Assembly (NCBI RefSeq): GCF_026723825.1
Contig: NZ_CP113519.1
Location: forward strand, 310,001-374,000
Direction: 5' to 3'
Source: Pseudomonas sp. GOM7
Lineage (GTDB): Bacteria; Pseudomonadota; Gammaproteobacteria; Pseudomonadales; Pseudomonadaceae
Length of the DNA: 64,000 bases
Shown: in pieces, positions 57,183-64,000 of the stretch
Layout: every line of letters starts with the position of its first letter
Numbering within the stretch: the first letter of the stretch is position 1
Program-made: the position numbers and the translations under genes
The notes under the pieces: model-generated
The model's input: the letters and a program-made list of their open reading frames with translations, nothing else
Told to the model about the DNA's origin: nothing
The model's database searches: none

Positions 57183-57815
57183 ATGGCCATGGAAACCTGG
57201 CTCGCTTTCTTCGTCGCCTGCTGGGTGATCAGCCTGTCGCCGGGTGCCGGCGCGGTCGCCTCGATGTCCGCTGGCCTGCAGTATGGCTTCTGGCGTGGAT
57301 ACTGGAATGCCCTGGGCCTGCAACTGGGCCTGGCCCTGCAAATCGCCATCGTCGCCGCTGGCGTGGGCGCCATTCTCGCCACCTCGGCTTTGGCCTTCAG
57401 CGTGATCAAGTGGTTCGGTGTGGTCTATCTGCTGTTTCTCGCCTACAAGCAGTGGGTCGCCTTGCCCAGCGAGCTGGATGCCGGTGCCACCGAGCGTAGC
57501 ATCGGCCGGCCGCTGACCCTGGTGCTGCGTGGCTTCCTGGTCAATGCCAGCAACCCCAAGGCCATCGTCTTCATGCTCGCCGTACTGCCGCAGTTCCTCG
57601 ATCCCCATGCACCGCTGCTGGCGCAGTATCTGGTGATGGGCGTGACCATGATCGTCGTCGACCTGATCGTCATGGCGGGCTATACCGGCCTCGCCTCGCG
57701 TGTGCTGCGGGCGCTGCGCACGCCGCGTCAGCAACGGGTGATGAACCGCAGCTTCGCCGCCCTGTTCGCAGCAGCGGCCGGTCTGCTGGCAACGGTCAAG
57801 CGCGCCGCCGTCTGA
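57183..57815 (+). CDS. LysE/RhtB family exporter
   Basis: A 210-residue inner-membrane protein of the RhtB family with about six hydrophobic segments and SPGAGAVASMSAGLQYG and NASNPKAIVF motifs. It probably exports amino acids such as homoserine or threonine; the substrate is unknown. It lies 63 nt after the channel gene. Confidence 0.85.
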   Translation: MAMETWLAFFVACWVISLSPGAGAVASMSAGLQYGFWRGYWNALGLQLGLALQIAIVAAGVGAILATSALAFSVIKWFGVVYLLFLAYKQWVALPSELDAGATERSIGRPLTLVLRGFLVNASNPKAIVFMLAVLPQFLDPHAPLLAQYLVMGVTMIVVDLIVMAGYTGLASRVLRALRTPRQQRVMNRSFAALFAAAAGLLATVKRAAV

Positions 57816-57912
57816 CGCCAGGTCTGTTACCAAATATTTCAGATTTTCCTTGTCTGCGCAGGGCAGGCCGGCAACAATTTAATGCCATCCATTCGCGTTT
57901 CGGAATGCATTG

Positions 57913-59802
57913 ATGAGCCGTTATCGTTCCCTGTTGTCCTGCCTGTTGCTCTCCATGCTGGCGTTGAGCAGCCTGTCCGTTCAGGCCGAGTCGTCCGATG
58001 GGGCCGCCCAGGCTCTGCACCTGCTTGGCTATATCGGTGCCGACTATCCGGCCACGGTGGCTGAAGGGCAGGTGGTCGACGCGGGCGAATACCGCGAGCA
58101 ACTGGAGTTCCTCGGCGTGCTGCAAGGCCTGGTGGCCGAATTGCCGGCCAAGGCCGAGCGCGGTGAGCTGGAGCAGGGCATCGCCGCGCTGCAGCAGGCG
58201 GTGCAGCAGCATCAGCCCGGCGAGCAGGTGGCCCAGCAGGCGCGCCAGCTCAGCGCGCGCCTGGCCGAGCTGTATCAGGTGGCGCAGACCCCGGCCATTA
58301 CCCCCGACCCCGAACGCGGCGCGCCGCTCTATGCCCAGCATTGCTCGGTGTGCCATGGCGATAGCGGCGCCGGCGACGGCCCGGCTGGCATCGGCCTGGA
58401 GCCGCCGCCCTCCAACCTGCGCGATGCCGCGCGGATGGATCGGCTGAGCCTGTACGACCTCTACAACACCCTGGGCCTGGGTATCGAAGGCACCGACATG
58501 CCGTCCTTCGCCGATCAGCTCGACGATCGCCAGCGCTGGGATCTGGCCACCTATATCGCCGGCTTCAGCGCTACCCAGGCACAAGGTGAGAAGCATTTCA
58601 GCATGGCCGAGCTGGCCGGGCGCACACCGGCGGAAATCGCCGCTGCCGATGGCGATGTCGCCACATTCCGCGCCCAGCGCGCTCATCCGACCGTGCAACA
58701 GCGTGGCCCGCAGCAGTTGATCGGGCACACTCGCAGTACCCTCGAACGCAGCCTGCAGGCCTATCGTGACGGCCATGTCGAGCAGGCCTACGACCTGTCT
58801 GTCGGCGCCTATCTGGAAGGGTTCGAGCTGGTCGAGGGCGCGCTGGACAACCTCGATGCGGCACAACGCAAGACTACCGAGAAGGCGCTGATGGCCTACC
58901 GCCAGACCATCCAGGACGGTGCCAGTGTCGCTCAGGCCGCCCAAGCGCTGGAGCTGGCGCGGGTGCAGCTGGACAAGTCGGCGGCCCTGCTCGAAGGCGG
59001 TGCGATGAACGCCTCGCTGAGCTTCTTCTCCAGTCTGCTGATCCTGCTGCGTGAGGGGCTGGAAGCCATTCTGGTGCTGGCGGCGATTCTCGCCTTCCTG
59101 CGCAACACCGGGCAGCAGCAGGCGGTGCGCAGCGTGCACATCGGTTGGGGCCTGGCGTTGCTGGCCGGGGTCGCTACCTGGGCGGTGGCGGCCTATGTCA
59201 TCGATGTCAGCGGTGCGCAGCGCGAATTGCTCGAAGGCGTGACCGCGCTGTTCGCCAGCGTGGTGCTGCTGTGGGTCGGGGTGTGGATGCACGATCGTCG
59301 TCATGCCGCTGCCTGGCAGGACTACATCAAGAGCAGCCTGGTCGGCGGCGGTGGTCGCTTCGGCTTCGCCGTGCTGGCGTTCTTCTCGGTGTACCGCGAG
59401 CTGTTCGAGGTCATCCTGTTCTACGAAACCCTCTGGCTGCAGGCCGGCCCGGCCGGACACGGTGCGGTGCTGGCCGGTGCCGGCGCTGCACTGGTGGCGC
59501 TGCTCGGCCTGGCCTGGGTGATCCTGCGCGGCTCGCGCAAGCTGCCGCTGGCCACCTTCTTCGGCGCCAATGCCGTGCTGCTGTGCGTGCTCTCGGTGGT
59601 GTTCGCCGGCCATGGCGTGGCCGCCTTGCAGGAGGCCGGCGTGCTGGGCACGCGGCCAGTGCCGTTCTTCGACTTCGATTGGCTGGGCATTCATGCCGAT
59701 GCCTGGAGCCTCTCGGCCCAGGGCCTGGCCCTGCTGGGTATCGCGCTGCTCTACGGGCGTAGCCGCCTGAACGAGCGGCGCCGTCTGATCGCCCAGGGCT
59801 GA
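57913..59802 (+). CDS. Cytochrome c-FTR1 iron permease fusion
   Basis: A 629-residue protein with a signal peptide (about 25 residues, ending SVQA), a periplasmic helical region, a class I cytochrome c module with CSVCH at 144-148, another helical region and, from about Met365, an FTR1 permease with seven hydrophobic segments. The REXXE motifs of FTR1 iron channels are present (REGLE 380-384 and RELFE 495-499). It likely imports iron with oxidation or electron transfer by the haem. This arrangement is known in Pseudomonas. Confidence 0.88.
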   Translation: MSRYRSLLSCLLLSMLALSSLSVQAESSDGAAQALHLLGYIGADYPATVAEGQVVDAGEYREQLEFLGVLQGLVAELPAKAERGELEQGIAALQQAVQQHQPGEQVAQQARQLSARLAELYQVAQTPAITPDPERGAPLYAQHCSVCHGDSGAGDGPAGIGLEPPPSNLRDAARMDRLSLYDLYNTLGLGIEGTDMPSFADQLDDRQRWDLATYIAGFSATQAQGEKHFSMAELAGRTPAEIAAADGDVATFRAQRAHPTVQQRGPQQLIGHTRSTLERSLQAYRDGHVEQAYDLSVGAYLEGFELVEGALDNLDAAQRKTTEKALMAYRQTIQDGASVAQAAQALELARVQLDKSAALLEGGAMNASLSFFSSLLILLREGLEAILVLAAILAFLRNTGQQQAVRSVHIGWGLALLAGVATWAVAAYVIDVSGAQRELLEGVTALFASVVLLWVGVWMHDRRHAAAWQDYIKSSLVGGGGRFGFAVLAFFSVYRELFEVILFYETLWLQAGPAGHGAVLAGAGAALVALLGLAWVILRGSRKLPLATFFGANAVLLCVLSVVFAGHGVAALQEAGVLGTRPVPFFDFDWLGIHADAWSLSAQGLALLGIALLYGRSRLNERRRLIAQG

Positions 59803-59820
59803 CCGAGGAAAGGTTCCGCT

Positions 59821-59851
59821 GGGGCGAATTCGCAGCTCGTGAATTCGCCCC
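59821..59851 (+). terminator. Hairpin after the FTR1 gene
   Basis: GGGGCGAATTC and GAATTCGCCCC make a perfect eleven-pair stem with a nine-base loop, 18 nt after the stop. No T-run follows. It resembles the family at 61436-61456. Confidence 0.65.
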
Positions 59852-59964
59852 GCTGGCAAGGCGCTGGGTTTTGGTACTATCGTTGCAAAAGATCGTGAAC
59901 CGGCTCCGCGACAACTTGTCTGATAGCGCTTAGGCTGATTCCAATTCTTCTGCCGAGTGCCCGC

Positions 59965-60300
59965 ATGTCCTCCACGAGTTCCTCCACTCACTACGCCGAC
60001 AGTCCCGATCTGGCGGTTGCCCCCCTGCGTCATCCCACTCTGGAGCAGGCGCTGTCCAGTGCCTGTGCCCAGCTCAAGGTTCGGCAAGCCTACCTGGCCG
60101 CCTTGCGCGATCCGGCCATCGGCCCGCAGCCCCGACTGCTGCTGGCGGTTTCCGGTGCCGACGTACGGGGCCAGCGGCGTCTGGCTGCGCAGGTGGCCGA
60201 GCTGCTGCCGGATGAAGTCGAGCTGGATCTGATCGAGCTGAGCGAGGACAACCTGTCGCGCGCTGTGCGCGAGCGCTGCCAGCCGTTCTACAGCGCCTGA
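59965..60300 (+). CDS. Stand-alone SseB C-terminal-like domain protein
   Basis: A 111-residue protein. Residues about 25-110 resemble the C-terminal domain of SseB (RLLLAVSGADVRGQRRLAAQVAELL then DEVELDLIELSEDNLSRAVRERCQPFYS). The usual N-terminal SseB domain is absent. Function unknown. Confidence 0.7.
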   Translation: MSSTSSSTHYADSPDLAVAPLRHPTLEQALSSACAQLKVRQAYLAALRDPAIGPQPRLLLAVSGADVRGQRRLAAQVAELLPDEVELDLIELSEDNLSRAVRERCQPFYSA

Positions 60301-60341
60301 GCTGGCATACTGGCCACTGGTTTTGCTGTCGAAGGTGCTCC

Positions 60342-60791
60342 ATGCGCGTATGGATAGATGCCGATGCCTGCCCCCGGGCGGCGCGGGATCAGGTGGTCAA
60401 GTTCGCCCTCAAACGTGGTTTCGAGGTGGTGCTGGTGGCCGGGCAGGCCGTGGCCCGGCCCAACTTCGCCTGCGTGAAACTGGTGGTGGTACCGAGCGGC
60501 CCGGATGCGGCGGACGATCATCTGGTCGAGCATGCCGTGCCTGGCGAGCTGGTGATCTGCAGCGACGTACCGCTGGCCGACCGCCTGGTGAAGAAGGGCG
60601 TGGCGGCACTGGATCCGCGCGGCCGCGAATTCGACGAGCGCAACATGGGCGAGCGTCTGGCGGTGCGCAACCTGTTCACCGATCTGCGTGAGCAGGGGCA
60701 GGTCGGTGGTGGTCAGGCGCCCTACTCGGAAAAGGATCGCCAGGCCTTCGCCAATGCACTGGATCGGATTCTCACGCGGCTGAGTCGCTAG
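60342..60791 (+). CDS. YaiI/YqxD family protein (UPF0178, DUF188)
   Basis: A 149-residue protein of the DUF188 family, a PIN-like fold. It has WIDADACPRAARDQ at the N-terminus, ICSDVPLADRLVKKG and DPRGREFDERNMGERLAVRNL. Possible nuclease, unproven. Confidence 0.88.
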   Translation: MRVWIDADACPRAARDQVVKFALKRGFEVVLVAGQAVARPNFACVKLVVVPSGPDAADDHLVEHAVPGELVICSDVPLADRLVKKGVAALDPRGREFDERNMGERLAVRNLFTDLREQGQVGGGQAPYSEKDRQAFANALDRILTRLSR

Positions 60792-60828
60792 GCCGTAGTT
60801 TTGATGAGCTCGCTCCTACAACCCCATC

Positions 60829-61296
60829 TCAGCTACACAGATAGGTGCCGGTGCCCACCGCCACCAGCACGCCTTCGTCGTTGTGCAACTCCATGCGGAT
60901 CACCGCCACCTTGTTGCCGGCGCGCAACGGCATGGCGGTGGCAATGAAACGCTGGCCACGGCCAGGGCGTAAGTAGTCGATGCGTAGATCGATGGTACCC
61001 AGTTTGGACAGCTTGCTCATGCGCTCGGCTGGCGGCAGGTGCTGGTGGTTGGCGAAGGCGCCGATCAGCGCCATGGCGCCGCCGCAGACATCCAGCAGTG
61101 ACGAGATCACTCCGCCATGCAGGATGCCGTGAACGAAGTTGCCTATCAGCTCGGGCTTCATCGGCAGGTGCATGACCACCTGTTCCTCGCTCAGCCTGTC
61201 GATCTCGATGCCGAGCAACTGGTTGAAGGGGATGCGCTGGAAGAAGGCGATCACCGCCTGCTGCAGGTCGGCATCGAGGGTGAAGGCATGGGGCAT
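60829..61296 (-). CDS. Hotdog-fold thioesterase, PaaI-like
   Basis: A 155-residue thioesterase of the PaaI family. The core HGILHGGVISSLLDVCGGAMAL gives the hotdog helix, and LRIDYLRPGRG is the typical strand. It probably hydrolyses acyl-CoA or aryl-CoA. ATG 61296 follows CGGAGCG; the frame continues upstream without a site. Confidence 0.85.
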   Translation of the reverse strand: MPHAFTLDADLQQAVIAFFQRIPFNQLLGIEIDRLSEEQVVMHLPMKPELIGNFVHGILHGGVISSLLDVCGGAMALIGAFANHQHLPPAERMSKLSKLGTIDLRIDYLRPGRGQRFIATAMPLRAGNKVAVIRMELHNDEGVLVAVGTGTYLCS

Positions 61297-61435
61297 TGTC
61301 GTCGCTCCGCGAATTGCTCCCTCGCACGCTGCCGTAGCCTGGCAGCTTTGGCCAGGGGCGCTGCAGGAGCGCCCTGGCCAATGGCCGGATCGTCGTATCC
61401 GGTTCGGCGCAGGCGCTGCTCGGAGGGGCCTTTGT

Positions 61436-61456
61436 GGGAGCGAATCCATTCGCGAT
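61436..61456. repeat. Short hairpin repeat in the PaaI-elbB gap
   Basis: GGGAGCGAATCCATTCGCGAT contains GCGAAT/ATTCGC arms with loop CC. The 217-bp gap between the thioesterase and elbB (61297-61513) shows no gene. Confidence 0.5.
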
Positions 61457-61513
61457 GGGATCAGCAGCAGGCTGACCTGAAACACGAATGAATTCGTTAC
61501 AGCCATGGCCCAA

Positions 61514-62173
61514 TCAGTGGTGGGTCAGCTCCAGCACGCGGTCGACCAGCTTGTTGATGCCGGAGGCCGCCTCACTGATGGACTGGGCGAGCATGTAGGC
61601 AGGGGTGGTGACTAGCTTGCGCGCTGTGTCTTCGACGATCTCGTCCACGGCGCACTCATGGTGTTCGGCGCCCATTTGGGTCATGGCGGCTGCGGTGTCG
61701 TGGTCATTGCCGATGGTGCAGACCACACCGGCACCGAAGATCTTCGCCGCCAGGGCCGGGGCAATGCAGATCAGGCCGACTGGCTTGCCGGCGTCGACGA
61801 AGGCCTTGCAGGCGGCTAGTACGTCAGGCTGCACGCTGCAACCGGCACCATGGGTAGCGAAGTCGGAGAGGTTTTTCGCCACGCCGAAGCCGCCCGGCAG
61901 GATCAGCGCGTCGAAGTCGGCGACGTGCAGCGCCTTGACATCCTTGATGTTGCCACGGGCGATGCGCGCCGATTCCACCAGCACGTTGCGTGTCTCGTCC
62001 ATCTCGTCGCCGCTGTAGTGATCGACCACGTGCAATTGCGCTACGTTGGGTGCGAAGCATTGCACCTGGGCGCCGCGCTGATCGAGGCGCAGCAGGGTGA
62101 TCACGCTTTCGTGGATCTCGGCGCCATCGTAGACGCCGCAGCCGGACAGAATCACTGCCACTTTCTTGCTCAT
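61514..62173 (-). CDS. elbB: Isoprenoid biosynthesis protein ElbB
   Basis: A 219-residue class I glutamine amidotransferase-like (DJ-1/PfpI superfamily) protein. It has ILSGCGVYDGAEIHE at the N-terminus, ILPGGFGVAKNLSDF and the nucleophile-type Cys in PVGLICIAPAL. E. coli ElbB is a glyoxalase. ATG 62173 follows AGGAG. The frame is open to 62245 without a site. Confidence 0.93.
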   Translation of the reverse strand: MSKKVAVILSGCGVYDGAEIHESVITLLRLDQRGAQVQCFAPNVAQLHVVDHYSGDEMDETRNVLVESARIARGNIKDVKALHVADFDALILPGGFGVAKNLSDFATHGAGCSVQPDVLAACKAFVDAGKPVGLICIAPALAAKIFGAGVVCTIGNDHDTAAAMTQMGAEHHECAVDEIVEDTARKLVTTPAYMLAQSISEAASGINKLVDRVLELTHH

Positions 62174-62347
62174 GGTCGAACTCCTGAAGGTCGCGCGCCT
62201 GACGCAGGCGCGCTGGTTGTCGGTCAAAGGGTGCGCTGTCGCCAAATGCCACTCGTACTGTCACGTGGCGACGCGAACCCGCACGGCAGGTCGCATAGGA
62301 TGAATATCAGCCCAATCCCGGCACAAGTACAACAACGTGGCGCAGTC

Positions 62348-63592
62348 ATGAATTACATCCTCTATGCAGTGCCTTTCTTCTTCCTGCTCATTGCCCTGGA
62401 ATTGCTGGCCGACCGCTGGCGCGGTCTGCGTACCTATCGGCTGGCCGACGCCCTGAGCAGCCTCGGCGCCGGCGTGCTGTCCCAGGCTACGGGGTTGTTG
62501 ACCAAGGTGGTGGGCCTGCTCACTTACGCCTTCGCCTGGGAGCACCTGGCGCTGCTCCCACTCGCCGAAAACAGCCTGTGGGTGTGGATCTTCGCCTTCG
62601 TCTTCTACGACTTCTGCTACTACTGGAACCATCGCCTGGGCCACGAGCGCAACGTGCTCTGGGCCGCCCATGCGGTGCACCACCAGAGCGAGGACTACAA
62701 CCTCTCCACCGCCTTGCGCCAGACCAGCACGGGCTTTCTCTTCAGTTGGCTGTTCTATCTGCCGCTGGCCGTGGTCGGCGTGCCGCCGTTGGTGTTCGTC
62801 TCGGTGGCGGCGCTGAACCTGCTCTATCAGTTCTGGGTGCATACCCGCCATATCCCCAAGCTGGGCTGGTTCGAGTGGCTGTTCATCACACCCTCGAACC
62901 ACCGGGTTCATCATGCGCAGAATCCTATCTACATGGATCGTAATTACGGCGGAGTGTTCATTGTCTGGGATCGTCTGTTCGGCACCTTCCAAGAGGAACT
63001 GGACGAGCATCCGGTGGTATTCGGCGTGACCGTGCCATTGGCTAGCTGGAATCCGCTGTGGGCCAATCTGCAGGTGTATGCCGGGCTTTGGCACGACGCG
63101 CGGCGAGCGCAGTCCTGGTGGGATCGGTTGCGCATCTGGTTCATGCCCACCGGCTGGCGACCAGCCGATGTGGCGGCCCGCTATCCACAGGCCAAGCCCG
63201 ACCTCGGCCAGTTCCGCAAGTACGAGGTGCCGCTGAGCACTGGCGCGCAGGTTTATGCCCTGCTGCAGTTCGCCTGCTACCTGCTGGCGGGCGTCTGGCT
63301 GCTGGCCCAAGGTGACGTGCTATCGCTGAGCGCCGCGCTGCTGGGCTGTGCATGGATTGCCCTGGGCCTGTACAGCATGGGCGTCTGGTTGGAAAACCGT
63401 GGCTGGGCGCTGCGTCTGGAATGCCTGCGCCTGGCGCTCAACCTGCCAGCCCTGTGGCTGGCCGAGCGTCTGGCCATGCTGACGCCGAATGTCACTGCCT
63501 GGGGCTGGCTGGTCGTCTACAGCCTGGCCAGTCTGTTTGGTATCTGGCTGGCGCGTCGTTCAGCCGCGCCGGCGCTGACGCCATCGGTATAG
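62348..63592 (+). CDS. Sterol desaturase/fatty acid hydroxylase family protein
   Basis: A 414-residue membrane protein with many hydrophobic segments and the FA_hydroxylase His clusters NHRLGH, HAVHH and NHRVHH, which bind two irons. Substrate unknown; bacterial members hydroxylate lipids. The C-terminal third adds extra hydrophobic segments. ATG 62348 gives MNYILYAVPFFF; ATG 62300 upstream is possible but less likely. Confidence 0.85.
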   Translation: MNYILYAVPFFFLLIALELLADRWRGLRTYRLADALSSLGAGVLSQATGLLTKVVGLLTYAFAWEHLALLPLAENSLWVWIFAFVFYDFCYYWNHRLGHERNVLWAAHAVHHQSEDYNLSTALRQTSTGFLFSWLFYLPLAVVGVPPLVFVSVAALNLLYQFWVHTRHIPKLGWFEWLFITPSNHRVHHAQNPIYMDRNYGGVFIVWDRLFGTFQEELDEHPVVFGVTVPLASWNPLWANLQVYAGLWHDARRAQSWWDRLRIWFMPTGWRPADVAARYPQAKPDLGQFRKYEVPLSTGAQVYALLQFACYLLAGVWLLAQGDVLSLSAALLGCAWIALGLYSMGVWLENRGWALRLECLRLALNLPALWLAERLAMLTPNVTAWGWLVVYSLASLFGIWLARRSAAPALTPSV

Positions 63593-64000
63593 CCAGGCCA
63601 GGGCGAGCAGCAGCACCACGGCGGCCAGCAGCAGAACCTGATAGTGGCGCAGCTCTTCCAGCAGGCCTCCCATGGCATTGCCCAGGCTGTAGGCCAGCAG
63701 GCTGATGCCGCCAGCCCAGGCGCCCGCGCCGATGGCGTCGAGCAGCAGGTAGCGGCGCCAGGAATAGCCGGACAGGCCGATGGTCAGCGGCATCACCGTG
63801 CGCAGGCCATAGAGAAAGCGAAAGGACAGCACCCACAGATCCGGGTAGCGCTGGATCAACGCGCTGGCACGATCGCCCAGCGGCTGCCAGCGAGGCTTGC
63901 GCGCCAGCAGGGCGCGGCCATGGCGACGCCCCAGGTAGTACCAGAGCTGATCGCTGGCGAAGGCGCCGAGGAAGGCGCACAGCGCCACCCATTGGATTTC
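63560..64000 (-). CDS. DedA-family membrane protein, C-terminal part
   Basis: The 5' end lies beyond the window. The visible 146 residues carry FLGAFASDQLWYYLGRRHG, RFLYGLRTVMPLTIGLSGYSWRRY and further hydrophobic segments of the DedA/SNARE-associated family. These proteins are undecaprenyl-phosphate or lipid transporters. It ends tail to tail with the desaturase gene, overlapping by 33 nt. Confidence 0.85.
   Translation of the reverse strand, partial: EIQWVALCAFLGAFASDQLWYYLGRRHGRALLARKPRWQPLGDRASALIQRYPDLWVLSFRFLYGLRTVMPLTIGLSGYSWRRYLLLDAIGAGAWAGGISLLAYSLGNAMGGLLEELRHYQVLLLAAVVLLLALAWLYRWRQRRRG

Noticed and set aside
57840..57912. Fur box before the FTR1 fusion
   Set aside because: AT-rich bases are present, but I could not find a convincing 19-bp Fur match.
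57796..60087. 763-codon open frame on the - strand
   Set aside because: It lies opposite the FTR1 fusion and LysE end, has low-complexity His/Gln/Gly-rich translation and no domain; long antisense frames are common in GC-rich genes.

Overview
The window is chromosomal DNA of high GC content from a Pseudomonas. Its gene content and order (lptM-lysA-dapF-xerC, cyaA, argH-algZR-hemCD, algQ, algP) are typical of the genus, and the dense short intergenic palindromes resemble the P. mendocina/oleovorans/stutzeri side of it. I see no tRNA, rRNA, CRISPR array, prophage or complete insertion sequence.

Layout. (1) 1-2082: end of kdpD and all of kdpE (potassium sensing). (2) 2083-14084: an accessory catabolic island. 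An operon of five + strand genes (hydrolase/SnoaL fusion, short-chain dehydrogenase, StyA-type flavin monooxygenase, flavin reductase, SphA-type outer-membrane protein) is followed by a frameshifted Aer-like chemoreceptor, a - strand antABC anthranilate dioxygenase operon and two AraC-type regulators. My reading is a complete indole to anthranilate to catechol route of the iif/ind type. Pairs of GGATA half-sites lie about 60 bp upstream of three of its promoters. (3) 14287-23347: sulfur-starvation genes, lsfA-ssuEADCBF and then sbp-cysT-cysW, with no cysA at the expected place. (4) 23352-29786: a c-di-GMP phosphodiesterase (pipA-like), phospholipid desaturase desA, a diguanylate cyclase and an OprE-like porin behind a candidate sigma-54 promoter. 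(5) 30234-36573: HAD phosphatase, xerC, DUF484, dapF, lysA, lptM on - and an AraC regulator, cyaY and DUF1289 on +. (6) 36746-44895: rnk, a class 3 lipase, adenylate cyclase cyaA, small genes, argH. (7) 45123-54622: the algZ-algR-hemC-hemD-hemX-hemY run, dsbB, algQ, an FKBP isomerase, algP. (8) 54661-64000: an ABC-F ATPase, a small MscS channel, a LysE exporter, a cytochrome c-FTR1 fusion, small conserved genes, elbB, a sterol-desaturase-like protein and a partial DedA gene.

How the parts work together. The island would take in an aromatic compound through the SphA-type protein, epoxidise it with reduced FAD from the reductase, process the product with the dehydrogenase and hydrolase-fold protein to anthranilate, and open the way to catechol with AntABC. 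No catechol-cleavage genes are present in the window. The neighbouring lsfA/ssu/sbp block provides sulfonate and sulfate use under sulfur limitation. The rest is core metabolism and regulation whose order matches other pseudomonads. Region 29787-30233 joins two blocks that, as I recall, lie far apart in P. aeruginosa PAO1, and it contains an inverted-repeat element.
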